Below, in pieces: positions 1 through 12,710 of a DNA stretch of 64,000 nucleotides; position 1 is the stretch's first letter; each line of letters opens with the position of its first letter. The stretch spans positions 7,378,641-7,442,640 of the forward strand of contig NC_043742.1 of the NCBI RefSeq assembly GCF_004337985.1, read 5' to 3'. Source of the stretch: Pyricularia pennisetigena (taxonomy: Eukaryota > Ascomycota > Sordariomycetes > Magnaporthales > Pyriculariaceae). The notes beneath the pieces are model-generated. The model was not told the origin of the DNA. It did no database searches and saw only the letters and a list, made by a program, of their open reading frames with translations. A program made the translations under genes and the position numbers.

Positions 1-2334
1 TTATATCGTTGTCGAGGACGTGCGTGCCGAGAACCCAGATTCCTCGACTGAAGCGAAAGTCGACGTGACGGCAAGCCGGCGGACTCTGATGAAGACGGGG
101 AGCTTTCGATACCAGGGCCACCTGCACATGCCATCCGGCGGGCAGCCGAGTCGTGACCAGCAAAAGGTTCTGCTACGCACAGAACAGAAGAACAATTGGC
201 GGCACTCGCACACAGCGTATTACTGGATCTGGGATGTTGCGACTCAAACTGCCGAGCCTCTCATACCGGGAAGCCCCGATGTCAGGGTACAGAATGCGCA
301 ATGGAGTCCTACAAGTGACGCAATAGTCTTTACAAGAGAAAACAACCTTTACCTACGCAACGTCGGCTCCAAAAAGGTTACACAAATCACCAAGGATGGC
401 GGGGCCGACCTTTTCTACGGCGTTCCGGACTGGGTCTACGAGGAGGAGGTCATCGCAGGTGCCAGCACAACGTGGTGGTCAGAAGATGGAAAATATGTCG
501 CATTCCTTCGTACCAACGAGACCGGAGTGCCCGCATTCCCAGTGCAGTACTTCATGTCTAGGCCTAGTGGAGAGAAGCCCAAGGCCGGGGAGGAGACGTA
601 CCCAGAAGTGCGCGACATCAAGTACCCACGCCCGGGCTCTCACAATCCCGTGGTTGATGTCCAGTTTTATGATATCGCCCGCGGCGATGTCTTTTCTGTC
701 GACATCACTGGTGGTTTTGCCGACGACGATCGGCTTATCACGACGGTTCTTTGGGCTGGGAGCCAAGTCATTGTCAAGGAGACAAATCGTGTCAGCGACA
801 TCATGCGCGTGGTGCTAATTGACGTGGACAAGCGGACGGGAAAGACAGCACGCACTGTCGATGTTGGGAATATCGATGGCGGCTGGTTCGAGATCTCACA
901 GAAGACCAAATATATTCCTGCTGACCCCAAGAGAGGCCGCGATAAGGATGGGTACATCGACACGGTCATTCACAACGACGGCGACCATCTCGCATACTTT
1001 TCGCCTCCCGACAACCCGGAACCTGTCATGTTGACATCGGGTCCGGGTTGGGAGGTAGTTGACGCGCCTTCAGCAGTCGACCTCGAAAACAATCTCGTCT
1101 ACTTCATTGCGACCAAAGAAGGCAGCACACAACGCCACATCTACAGCGTGCAGTTCGACGGTAAAAACATGAAGCCATTTACGGACACCGAGGCCAAGGG
1201 ATACTACGACGTCAGCTTTTCCTCGGGGGCTGGCTATGCCCTGCTCAGTTACAAGGGCCCCAAGATTCCCTGGCAAAAGGTCGTCAGCACACCAGCCAAC
1301 AAGCAAAGATATGAGGCTGTCATCGAGGAAAACGAGGAATTGGCGGAAAATGCGCGCAAGTACGACCTGCCGTTACTGAATTACGGTACTTTGGATGTTG
1401 AAGGTGTGCAAATCAACTACGTGGAAAGAAGGCCACCGCAGTTCAGTGAGAAGAAAAAGTACCCAGTGCTGTTCCAGCAGTACAGCGGACCAGGATCACA
1501 GTCAGTAAGCCAGAAATTCACCGTAGATTTTCAGAGCTACGTTGCCGCATCGCTGGGATACATCGTTGTAACCGTCGACGGGCGTGGCACTGGCTTCATC
1601 GGACGCAAGAACCGCGTTCTCGTCCGCGGCAGGCTTGGTGAGATCGAAGCGCAGGATCAGATCGCCGCAGCCAAACACTGGGCCAGCCTCGGATACGTCG
1701 ACTCTTCGCGTATTGCCATCTGGGGCTGGTCTTATGGTGGCTTCCAGACGCTCAAGACGCTCGAGGCGGATGCTGGCAAGACGTTCAGCTACGGCATGGC
1801 GGTGGCGCCCGTTACCGACTGGCGCTTCTACGACTCGATCTACACGGAGCGATACATGCTCACGCCGCAGCAGAACGCGGATGGCTACGCCAAGAGCGCT
1901 GTCCACAACGTCAGCGCGCTGGCCTCTAACAAGCGATTCCTTCTGATGCATGGCGCCTCAGACGACAATGTGCATTTTCAGAACTCGTTGACTCTGCTGG
2001 ACAATCTGGACATGGGCGGAGTGGAAAATTATGACGTCCATGTCTTCCCGGACAGTGACCACAGCATCTTTTTCCATAATGCCAACCACATCATCTACGA
2101 CAGTAAGTTGCCATTTCTTAGCCCAAGATGCCCACGGGATGCCTCGGAATGGTTGATCTAATACGCATACTAATTATTACAGAGCTTGAGAACTGGCTGG
2201 TCAACGCATTCAACGGCGAGTGGCTCAAGGTCAACAATGCAAAGCCTGTAGAGCTAGCACACCCTTCTCAGCTTGCTAGGGAAAGGGAAAAAGCGAAGCT
2301 GAGGAAGCGGTGGCAAGAGATTCAGAACAAGTAG
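1..2334 (+). CDS. dapB: Dipeptidyl aminopeptidase B-type serine protease (S9B), 5' truncated by window edge
   Basis: Type IV dipeptidyl peptidase that removes X-Pro/X-Ala dipeptides from peptide N-termini; DapB/Ste13-like enzymes are vacuolar or Golgi type II membrane proteins. The coding frame (first full codon at base 2) is open to the left edge, so the N-terminus and any membrane anchor lie outside the window. Coding exons are <2..2102 and 2183..2334; the intron starts GTAAGT and ends ACAG, and splicing joins the frame into KLENWLV. An N-terminal beta-propeller is followed by an alpha/beta hydrolase domain. The catalytic triad is visible: Ser in GWSYGG (codon 1730-1732), Asp in GASDDNVH (1961-1963) and His in DSDHS (2060-2062). 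The tail after the intron is rich in Lys/Arg/Glu. A secreted DPP4 paralogue is possible; the C-terminal sequence reads more like DapB. The family is certain, the symbol less so. Confidence 0.9.
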
Positions 2335-2832
2335 ATTTCTTTTGTAGCAAGCGGCAATATGTAGGATTCAAATCGAACGACGTATGAACTTTTCAGAAAG
2401 GACTATATATAAGTTTTCTACACAAACAACCATGTATGAGATAGATATATTCGCAGACACTACCGTGTTAAATAGCAGATTATTGTTGTTGTATAGCTGG
2501 GCGGATATATAACATTGTCTTTTGAGCAGACCTGTACATAGTATATATTCGCAGACGTTCGTCTGCATGCGATTTCTCTGCATGTAACAAATATGGCGCT
2601 CGTCATGCACCAAGAAATCTAGAACTAACTGTCAGATGCTATCTGTGTTTGGAACCAATATCGGCTTGCGTTGGCGATCAAGGTGACCCCTCATCAGCTA
2701 CGTCACACCTACGTCTGGGTATTAACCGCCTGGGTTCACGAAATCCACCTTGTCACAAAAACAAGCCTGCGCATTGAATGCGAGTACATGATAGATTGTT
2801 GTTTTGCCTGAAATTTTGATCTCTGGTTGACA
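2335..2832. other. Intergenic, no gene seen
   Basis: AT-rich spacer between two genes on the same strand. It should hold the 3'UTR of the protease and the promoter of the hydrate dehydratase. Open frames here have no coding character. Confidence 0.6.
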
Positions 2833-4091
2833 ATGACTGCGGATACCAAGCTCGAAATGTCTGCGGCCACAAGAGAAGTGTTGGCGCGAGTGCGGCGCTT
2901 GGTCCCACCAATGCTGGACAAATTCCACAAAGGTGGGCGTCTCTTTTCTTCCGTCATGACGATCGCATCACGCCTGGCTGGGCAGGCAGCCGCAATCAAC
3001 AATCAAACCCTCGAAAAATGGGCTAACCTAATGTGTTCTATCTGCCGCAGGCCAATTGGGTCGCGTCGGCGTCATCGGAGGTAGTGAAGACTACACCGGC
3101 GCGCCGTATTTCTCTGCCATGGCCAGCGCACGTCTCGGATGCGACATGGTTAGTACCTTTGCCCGCTTGATTCCTACCCTCGTTGTTTTGTATCTTGCGT
3201 TGACCGTCAGATGTCATCTAGTCACATGTCATCTGCACGCCGGCCGCCGCCGCAGTCATCAAGACGTACAGCCCGAACCTGATGGTGCACCCGCTAATGC
3301 GCCAGAGCTCCTCCGCCGGCTCGAGCACCGCCGGCGACGAACACGACCCAGACCCGGAAAAAGTCGCGTCGCCAATTATACAGATGCTATCTCGCCTGCA
3401 CGTCCTCGTGATAGGGCCGGGGCTTGGCCGCGATCCGTTGATGCAAGACACGTGCGCGCGAGTCGTGGCCGCGGCTAGGGAACGCAACATGCCTCTGGTG
3501 CTGGACGCGGATGCCCTGCAACTGGTGCAGAAAGACCCGGCGTTGGTCAGGGGCTACAGGCTCGCCGTGCTGACGCCCAACGTGGTCGAGTTTGGAAGGC
3601 TGGCGAGTGCGCTGGGCATCCAAGACGCCAAGGAAGGGGACACGGCCACCGCGAGGGCCGACGCGCTCGCCAGGGCGCTGGGAGGAGTCACGATTGTTCA
3701 AAAGGGCGGCAAAGACATCATCAGCAACGGTGGGGACAGGGACGCGCTCGTCGTCGACCTCGAGGGCGGCAAGAAGCGCAGCGGTGGGCAGGGAGACACG
3801 CTGACGGGCAGCATCGCGACGATGCTGGCGTGGCGCAAGGCGGCGCTCGACGGCCTGTGGGACGGTAGCAGCGAGGGATGGCAGGAGGTTGGCGGCGAGG
3901 GCCAGGGCCAGGGCCAGGGCAGCGAGACAGTGCGGTTGGCTGTGTTTGGCGGGTGCGCCGTGACGAGGGAGTGCTCGAGGCTGGCGTTTGCGAAGAAAGG
4001 GAGGAGTCTGCAGGCCAGTGATCTCACAGACGAGGTGCACCAGGCGTTTTTGAATCTACTGGGAGAGGAAGGGAATGATGCGAAGCTTTGA
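2833..4091 (+). CDS. ATP-dependent (S)-NAD(P)H-hydrate dehydratase
   Basis: Metabolite-repair enzyme of the YjeF C-terminal/CARKD family. It uses ATP to dehydrate the S-form of damaged NAD(P)H hydrate, working with the NAD(P)HX epimerase. Exons are 2833..2932, 3051..3148 and 3222..4091 (355 aa). The third exon begins at 3222, not at the later AG at 3255, because this restores the family segment SHVICTP before VIKTYSPN. Visible motifs are [16 protein letters not shown] near the N-terminus, [24 protein letters not shown] and GGQGDTLTG (residues 254-262), whose Asp258 matches the family's catalytic Asp. Between the core and the C-terminus lies a Gly/Gln/Glu-rich insert with a repeated GGCCAG hexamer (about 3899-3920). 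Start: ATG at 2833 is the only in-frame ATG ahead of the conserved region in exon 1. The yeast counterpart is the YKL151C-type protein. Confidence 0.93.
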
Positions 4092-7000
4092 AGGATTCGC
4101 ATGCGAAGACTTAACTGTGTTTCGTGTCTGGAGGGACAAATGTACAATTCTGCAATTGACTATACATAGATACATGGTATATTTCTGCAAGACCTAGCAG
4201 ATCCTGGACTGAAGTTGACTTCTTTCTGCCACTCGGGCGTGGCTGACGTGGGTTTTTGTTCAACTGGGATTGCCGCGTTGCACAGTCTTTACCCCCTTCC
4301 CAAGAGGACGAGAAAGACACACCATGATCATGGACACTAAGATGAACCGTATTTGACTTTCTGCTTATTCCTGGCTACCGTTATGCTTTTTTTTTTTTTT
4401 TTTTTTTTAAATATACTCCAGTCCCTTTCAATCTGCCACTCATTTATTTGCGTACCTTCCATGTACGTTTTTTGAGCTCTACCATATTCATTATTGTATA
4501 TTCTCTCCGAAACTCCACCTCCTCATTACTATTATTGTTGATATCGTTGTTATTTGCTGTATTTTGGTACACCTGGGGTTAGATAATCCCTGCAACTCGC
4601 AGGCAAACAAGTAGAGGGATTGGATCGCGTTCTCACTTATGCGTTGACGAACGGCTTTTTCACCTTTTAACGAACATACTCTTCTGTGTATATCAAATTA
4701 ATTACACCCATTACCTCACCGATACATATAAGTACCCGCAACCTTTTGAACAGACCTCAAGTCTACTTTCTCAACAACAGCATATATATACGGCCTTTGA
4801 ACATCGAATGAGTGATACTCGCGTTGTCCAGTGTATAGTATCTGTCTAACGTCGAATATATAGGTACTTGATTATTGAGCATATTGTATGGGCCCATGGC
4901 TCGCATTGAAGGCTATCCTCATCTCTAGAGCAATCGCAGCCTCTTTTCGATAAAGTTGGGTATAACATAATGTTCTCCCCTCTGCGCATCGAGTCCCAGA
5001 CAACTCCTCCATGCTGATCTGCCTATACGTCGTATTAATAACTTCCCCTTTTAGGGTTATATTTATTCTTTCGGGTTTAACCGTGTAGTCCCCTGGGTTC
5101 TACGCTTTCTAAGTGTTGACATTGGGTATTTTCATATATGTTACCCCTAGATATGTGATTCAATACATTATATAGCGGTTGGGTATCTTGACTACACGCA
5201 GATGAGCTGCGATCAGGTTGCTTGAACGAAACAACGTCCCCTTTGAATAAGGGTTCTCAATAGATCTGATATAAAATACATGAACGGCCCGTGCTTCATG
5301 GCCCCAATTCTATTACGCTTGTGTGCCTACCTCTCCAGAGTTTAGTCTTTGCCACCCATGTATATTGTAACCCGCCTACTTTGATTGCCCGGCATCTAGC
5401 CAGCCCACGGCGATGGGACTTGATCCAACATCAAGGCTAATTTGCGACCTTCGACAGCCTTCTGTTACATCCATCTACTTTTTCTTGTCCCCTTGCAGGC
5501 CGTAGCACCCCGTAAATATCTTTGTGTTTACGGTACACCAACCAGGGGCATCATGAACTGTGTTTTCCATCCCGTGGTACCAAAACTGCTAGTTGAACTT
5601 TTACCGAGATCATACAGAAAAAAAAAAAAAAAAAAAAAACTTAAAATAAAAACTTTCGGGGATTTGTTATTTTTTTTTTTTTCGCCTGCGTGTTTAATAT
5701 GACTCGTGATACTTGAGGTGCCGCGGCGTTGAACCGATGGATCTGGACATCGGCCGGAGAGTTTGCGGACGGTGGCGCGATTGGAGAATGCACATTTCGG
5801 ATGCAAAGGAATTTTTTTTTCCGTGATGCCTTTTGCAAAGAAGAAAAAAAGATAACGTCATGCAAGGGGTTTGAAACTCCGGCGATGGTAATGTACGCAG
5901 TTGAATGCAGGGGGGGGCGATATCATCACGGCATATACAAAAGAGGTCCATGGCTACAAGCTTTCATTGTTAATATTTGTGATGTGATTGGGGCCGGGAG
6001 CTCGATAATCCGTCGAGTAGACTAAAATAATGTCGCCCTTGTGGCGCACATGGAAAGACGGACAACAAACGACCGCGGTTCAGACAAGACAGACAGACGC
6101 GCTTGCCTACTTGATCTAAGTTCCCCCTAAGCTCGACGCCAAAATATGTCGCACGCCACTTCGTACCGGACCCTTGCTTACCTTGCAGTGGAGGTCCGAA
6201 CATAATTATAACACAGCTAGCTGGAATAAGGGATATATGCAATGAATAGGGAGGAGCGGAAAGGTTGGGCGGAAATAGGAGATGCCTACTGGTGGCGGCC
6301 TTCCTCACAAGTTCACAAAACGGGCCCCCGGACGAGAGCATGAATCAGGCATGCAACGCGCGAGGGAGAGAAAAAAAAAAAAAAAAAAAAGTGCCGGGCG
6401 AGAGCCGGAGGAGAGGAGGTCCGCACAGACGTCAAGCTAGTTCTGAAAAGCGGCGCTGGCGGGAGGGAGGGGCGGAACGCCAAAAAGAAGCTAGACTAGA
6501 TGGCTGTATGCAAGCAAGCGGCCAAGCCATGCGGAAATGGTTATCCAGAGTTGCAGTATAACGCACTGACTGCAGGTACAAAACACGGTGGATGAATCCT
6601 TTGCACACCGGTACCCTTTTACGACTTGATACCTGCCCCAAGTGGTATATGCTTAGGTATACTCGGTGTGCTACTATGCGTCTTTGGGAAATCGCATCGC
6701 CGTTGATAAGCTCACCGGGCGCCGATCAAATATTATGGCTGACAATTCTGACAAAATTGACAGGCATGGCCTTTGAAGGCTGAGACAACACGATAGTCGT
6801 CAATCAGTCCAGGAACCCAGTCCGATCATAGATGTGCATGGGAAGGAGGGTTCAGATGACAGAACCCGACAAAGCTGCAACTATCAGACCGAATGGAGCA
6901 CGGCAGTTCACCGTAGTTATCTGATGTTTTGCTCACCGGTGGATGCGTGTACCAAGTGTCTTGGCGGTGAACCGAACAAACCTGCAAACATCCTCAGTTA

Positions 7001-10000
7001 TTTTTATTTTATTTTGAATAGATGGTACGGCACTATGGCACTTGGTACTTCGTTTAAACTTCGTACCGTACTGCATGGAAGTTTGGGCAGATTGATCGCG
7101 AGGTTTGGAAATGATCAAATCACGATCAGATTTCCAGCTTTAGTTAGACTGTCGGCGGCTCTTGGCCGCGTCCCTTATTTTTCTACCACAGGAAGGCTTC
7201 GTATACCTTGTAAGCGTCTCCTCTTCCCAACTGCAGGGAGCGTCCTTGTTCCATAAGCTCACGGACCTCACGTCAAGCTGTCAACGTTGGATTCTGACGT
7301 CGAGCCGAACCAACGTCTAATTTTTGTTTTGTGCTCATGCTCGGTAATGCACCGAACCCTCCACTTGGCACATGAGCAGGCACTAGACTAGTAATACAAC
7401 GTAGAGATTGCCTAGTTTGACCCGTGAGGCATTGCCGTCCTCAAATGGAGTCGACCCCTCATGACTTAGACGATTCGATTCCCGATTTAGGCCTACTCTA
7501 TATGTAGATCTATACCTATACTATGCTATGTAAAACATCAGTCAGATTGCTTGTCATGACAATCGCCGACTTTTTTTTTCTTTTGTCAATCTGGGTAAAG
7601 CTAGCGCACGGCCCATGGCCCACGGAAGCCAATGGGAGCTTGAGCGCACGGTTTCGATGCCTGGGATCTCAGACTTTGTCTATCGCTGCCATGTGAGTAA
7701 GGGACAAGGGATTAAACCACATGGATCCCAAAACACCGTGGTTGGTTGGCCGGTTTCTTTTTGGTAATGATTCTCGTCACCCGAGAACAAATTGTGGAAA
7801 AGTAAAGGCAAGAGAGGGGAGAAAAAAAAAAAAAGAAGCGTGATATGCCGATCCGTTCGTTACCCTACTGTGTTCTTGCAGGTCATTTGACAAGGATCGG
7901 ATGGATGGGCGGCAACGGCTAATGCAACCATGCATCCATCCAGATTTGTCCATTGTTGATTATTCTTTTTTTTTTCCTTCTCCTCTTTGCAGCAAAATTC
8001 GTTGCTATGACGGTTAGTTTCGATCGATTTGAGTGTTCGAACCAAATTGGTCTATCCATTTTGCTTTCATGCAAAACCTTGTCTGAGATCGTGGCTGGTG
8101 GCTGACAGGCTGGCAGATACGTCTTAATTCTTTCTTTGTTCTGTTCAATCGCAAAAATGAGATGTGCTAATTACCAAGGTTGCAGGTTACTACGAAGTAT
8201 TTGCGACTGGTTATCCACAAGGGTGTCATCAAACTAAATTGTGGGCCGGTGGATACCGCGGGGGTTGGTCCTGTCAAGTCAAATGTGCTGAATTTGTGAC
8301 AAGGCTGTAAGCTCGCATTGTAATAATGCAACCGACCAGCAACCGGCTTGCCGGGCGGCAATGTACAGAAGCAAATGCAGAGGACAGGACAAAATAACCA
8401 AAGCAAAGCTCTTCCCGAAGGTTGCAACCCTGCACTGCAAGATGAGCCAATATAGCAAGCACGGGGAAGCAATTGATCTCGCGTGAGCTAACCAAGTTGC
8501 TAGCTAGCCGACGAGGCCATTGCTACGTCGTACATCACCGTAAGTGAGGCTGAGGCTGTCAAAGGCTACATTGTAATTTCTGATAAGGATCATGGCCAGA
8601 AGGTATATGATGACTTGATTCGACAGTGACTCGCGCCTGAAATACTGTATAGGGAATCCCGGTAGCAATCATGGCAAGCATAGGTTAGGATCACAGCCGG
8701 AATTTTTCTGACGAATACTGTCTGTCATGTGTCAGTCAACCCGTCAACCCACAGTCCGAAGTGAATGAACAAGGAGTGGAATAATGAACAAAGACTAGAC
8801 CGGATAATGAGTAAGGATTGGATAATGAAGATAACAATTGTGAAAATTGACGCATCGCATTGTACTAACTGTAAATATTTGACCAGCTGGATCCATTTGA
8901 CGTCTAGACTGTCAACTCCTCCTTGATTATAGGGGGTCTAAACAGGGGCTTTGTTCTCCAACTGGTAATGCTCGTCACGCAACCTTGCTCAAGGCGTACA
9001 ACGAGGTAGGAGGTAGGGGCCTGGTGGGTCCATCAGCTCGTCAAAGCACTCAATGCCTGCAAACATCGACAGCTCCCCGCTCGAATTGCCCAATCAAATC
9101 GGCGGCCTTTTCGCTCAATCAACGGTAGCTTTACTGTACTGTACACCGTCACTCTTTACTGGTACGGATTGGACGCCTTCAAGGGTCCCTCGCTCCAAAT
9201 CGACCAGGCTCAACTGCGTACTGTAGTAGGGCCTAAATGCACCACAACTTGATTTGATTTGATTTGTTTTCTTCCCGCCGGACCGGGACTGGATCTACTC
9301 CATATCTCGCCTGGCTTCACTCTTGGACAGCCTACCTGGTGTTGACTAGGAGGTAGCGCGTGGGGTTGCTTAGTACCTAGGAATCGGGCAATTAATCACT
9401 CAACCGTCGAATTCAAATTCCATCTCTCGAGTCTCTCATTCAAGTTTGTGGAACGCCCCCTCGTTTTTTTGTCTTGGTTGTGACTTTGATCTTGATGCTT
9501 GGTGGTTCCCTATGGCCATGCGACTCTTGCTGTTACCGTCTGTTGTCTAGCTCATACAATACACAGAAACGACCAAAGACACGGAAACAGCAGGGAGACA
9601 AGAGACAGACAGATACGGCAGAGCAATCGAAGCGTAGAAGGTATGTGGTTTCGGCCGTTTTCTTTTTATTTTTCTTTTCCTGTCGGCCCCAAGGCGCCGC
9701 CCTGTCTACCCGTGCCCGTTCGCCCTCCGCGGTTCTCTCCAAAGGGAAGGAGCAGCCGCTTTGCAGATCGCCTACTTAGGTCGCCAGTAACTGCCTTGTC
9801 ACCCAGCCATCTCCCATCACCAGTGTCTCAACCTGTAAAACGCCACCACCAGTCTGCTCCCATCAACCTCGACTACTCCCACATGCGCCTTCTTGTCTAC
9901 CTAGACAACCATCTACTAGCTGGCCGTTCACGATACATGGGGGAAAAGAAAAAAAAAGAGACAGAAAATAAAAGAGAAACAAACGCAAATTAAAACCACT

Positions 10001-10616
10001 CACTTCCCCCCCACCGACCCTGGCTTTGAAGATCTGCATCTCTTCACCTCCACCTCACCTGGATCAGCACCCCTCAACTTATGACCCTACCCGGCTTGAA
10101 CTGACCTTCAGTGTTGCGCAAATTTCAGCCAGAGACCGGTCCAAAACAGCCTTGACTTGCAATCGGGAAACACAACAGCTTCAAGACGTCGCACCTGCTC
10201 GCTGTGGCGCTCGCCCTCCCACACGGGACTCGGCCACACGACGCACCTTCAGGTACCGGCAGCACACAATCTCTTTTGCTGCCGCCGCCTCGTCGCTGTT
10301 GTGCGAGGTCACACTGGCTCCAGCGGCGTCCTGCTCGGCCGGTGCGACGCACAAGGGTTGATATGTCCTCGCCGTGGCCGCGAAGAAATCGCCTGACCTG
10401 CGCCTCTTGACTCTAAACCCTGGTCGCCTCTCTTTCAGGCAAGAACACACGGCCCTGCGGTTCTCGCTTGATCGGTTGCTTGCTTTCCTTGGACCTGCAA
10501 GCTGCGACCATCCACGCCTCACCAGACTCGAATCGGCCGGCCGGAGCATTCCATAGCCAGTCGTCAATCACCCCTGCGTCAGATCCCGGCTCGGCTACGC
10601 TGTTCCTCCTCAAAAT
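4092..10616. other. 6.5-kb gene-poor region
   Basis: No protein-like reading frame, tRNA or transposon domain was recognised. The stretch holds several homopolymers (for example T tract near 4386-4408, A tracts near 5619-5639 and 6371-6390) and many short frames without coding character. The last 1.2 kb (about 9.4-10.6 kb) is pyrimidine-rich and GC-richer, as expected for a promoter and long 5' leader of the gene starting at 10617. An unannotated non-coding transcript cannot be excluded. Confidence 0.5.
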
Positions 10617-12710
10617 ATGTTTGTCGGCACCAACTCGAACCGGGTTATCCCCCCGGATAACTCCCTTACCATGGCCTCTGTTATGGCCCATGGTTTTGAG
10701 AGGTTGCTTGCAAAGGGCAAGCTCAGTTCTAGGCGAAAACAAAAAATACCATTGAGATCGCCCGTTTTTGGCTCTTTTCCCGACAGCAGCGCCTCATCAT
10801 CCTCTTCGGAATCGGCTTTCGCACTTGCAGACGAACAGAGCCTTTTCCCAGAACCGTCCTTCATTCGACCAACTACCTCCAGGATGCTTGCCAGAGACGA
10901 AAAGTCGCCGTCGTGCAAGCGTTTGAACGATACCCTCGATGCGAAAAGGTCGCCGAGGTCTTCGCGCCGTTTCTCGGCTTCAGAGTCGCACAGCAGTGGT
11001 GCTAGCAGCATCCGCAGTAGCGTGCGGAGCAGCACCCGCAGCTCAACGCCAAGGATACCCCGGCGCTCCTCGTCACTGGTTGCTCAACAACGCGAGGAGC
11101 ACCCGTCTCTCGCATCTCTGCTGCATTATGAGTTCACCGAGGGTGAAAGCAAGAACGCCAAACGTTCACTCAACACTCTCTGCGCGCCAGTGTCCCACAT
11201 AGATCCAGCACCTATGGCACAGCTTGAGAAGTTCCCAAGCCTCGATGATAACCCCCCTACTCCGCCACCAAAGGACGATTATCGCCTTCACTTCAGCCAA
11301 GCCGGTAACAAACCTGCATCCCCAAGAATTCTTAGCCCCAGCGTATCACACCCGCAAACTCTACAGGCTGCTGCGCAACGGAGACTGCGACCATCTCTAA
11401 GCTCACGGTCAGCACCGGATCTTGCTGCTCGGAGCGCAAGCCAGCAAGATCAAACAGAATCGGTGATAGGATGGCAGAGGCTCGCCAACCTACGCATCGA
11501 CACTACCAAATCAGTGAGGACATTCCACAACCGATCCCTGTCTTCTGATATTGTCCTGCAGGAGCCTGCCGTTGGTGATTTTCTTGGTCTTAGCGATGAC
11601 GACATAGCCGAGGAAAGACCACCCACACCTCCTGCTTCGTCGATTCAGTCCGCTGTCGCCAGGAAGACCCCCGGTTCAGAGAGTGAAACTACACAACAGC
11701 CAGTTGTCGCGCCCAAATCGCCAATTCGATCGCCCCGAAAGTTGAGCGTGGATTGTGAACCAGCCTCCCCTCCGCCTTTGGCGCCAGCACCAACGCCCCT
11801 TTCCGTAAAGCGAATTTCGGCTCACCTGTCGATGGGTACAACTGAAGATCGAGCGGCTGCGATGGCCGCTTTTGAGGTGGCTCGAATCGCATCACGATAC
11901 AGCTTCGATCTCATCTACATCATCGACATGTGGCCCAAGCACATGCTCCGAAGAAAACCCTCGTCTGCGATGGCACGTGATCCTTTCGGTACATCTACCT
12001 TGGCTTCGCCACGGAGGTCTGGCTCTATCCGCACCAGCAAACACACTCGAACACCCTCAACCCATTCATCTACCTTTTCCGAAGCCCACAATGATACCAA
12101 CTCAGACCGGGTGTATGAGAACACTGGTCTCGACTATCGATTTCTTGCTGCCTACGGTCTTCACACTGTCAAGCCGCCGCTAGAGATCGCCTATAGCGTT
12201 CACTCAAAGATTTTGAAGCATGATGGGTGGATCGAATATCGACAGTCGGAGCGAAACGATAATGAATTCGCACGTGGCTATGCCTGTTCCTTCTACACTG
12301 GTTGTGCGCCTACAGAAAACTACCACAGCAGGAATTCCTCTCTTGCAAGCACAAGCGAGGCGTCAATAGCCGAAGAGTCTGTCGCCACGTCGCCACGACT
12401 TGACAAAGGAAAGTCTGCCACGAGGTCACGCAGCGCAACAAACCGATCCGCCCACAACCGTGGCATTGTATTTGCTGCCTATCGTAAGCGACAGCTTGAT
12501 GGAGAAGCACCTGGTCTCAGCCGCGAAGATCTCAAGGGCATGCAACTCGATGCAGAGACGCTAGTTAACATGATAGTTGACTGTCACAAGGTCAAGCGGA
12601 GGACTGAGCAACAGATGAAGACAGACTCCCGTCAGCGTCGTCCTTCTGCGGCCATGCAAAACCCTGCGGAGACTGCTCGCACCGTGAATGATGCCCGCGC
12701 TGAGCATTAA
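10617..12710 (+). CDS. Large Ser/Pro-rich protein of unknown function
   Basis: A single uninterrupted frame of 697 codons. The N-terminal 430 residues or so are low-complexity, rich in Ser, Arg and Pro, with SP/TP and RxxS sites and a PPTPP-type proline cluster, so they are likely disordered and heavily phosphorylated. A more ordered part follows (about residues 405-570): an Ala/Phe-rich helix, a segment containing YIIDMWPKH, and the aromatic stretches YRFLAAYGLHTVKPP and KHDGWIEYRQSE. The C-terminus is basic and helical. No known catalytic motif, signal peptide or membrane segment is visible. The upstream ATG is at 10617; the next in-frame ATG (10671) has the better context (ACCATGG) and may be the real start. 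I do not recognise the family; a regulatory or scaffold role would be a guess. Confidence 0.8.
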   Translation: MFVGTNSNRVIPPDNSLTMASVMAHGFERLLAKGKLSSRRKQKIPLRSPVFGSFPDSSASSSSSESAFALADEQSLFPEPSFIRPTTSRMLARDEKSPSCKRLNDTLDAKRSPRSSRRFSASESHSSGASSIRSSVRSSTRSSTPRIPRRSSSLVAQQREEHPSLASLLHYEFTEGESKNAKRSLNTLCAPVSHIDPAPMAQLEKFPSLDDNPPTPPPKDDYRLHFSQAGNKPASPRILSPSVSHPQTLQAAAQRRLRPSLSSRSAPDLAARSASQQDQTESVIGWQRLANLRIDTTKSVRTFHNRSLSSDIVLQEPAVGDFLGLSDDDIAEERPPTPPASSIQSAVARKTPGSESETTQQPVVAPKSPIRSPRKLSVDCEPASPPPLAPAPTPLSVKRISAHLSMGTTEDRAAAMAAFEVARIASRYSFDLIYIIDMWPKHMLRRKPSSAMARDPFGTSTLASPRRSGSIRTSKHTRTPSTHSSTFSEAHNDTNSDRVYENTGLDYRFLAAYGLHTVKPPLEIAYSVHSKILKHDGWIEYRQSERNDNEFARGYACSFYTGCAPTENYHSRNSSLASTSEASIAEESVATSPRLDKGKSATRSRSATNRSAHNRGIVFAAYRKRQLDGEAPGLSREDLKGMQLDAETLVNMIVDCHKVKRRTEQQMKTDSRQRRPSAAMQNPAETARTVNDARAEH

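Noticed and set aside
9474..10567. Several overlapping frames on both strands upstream of the Ser-rich protein
   Set aside because: Composition follows pyrimidine-rich leader DNA; frames overlap each other and none is protein-like.
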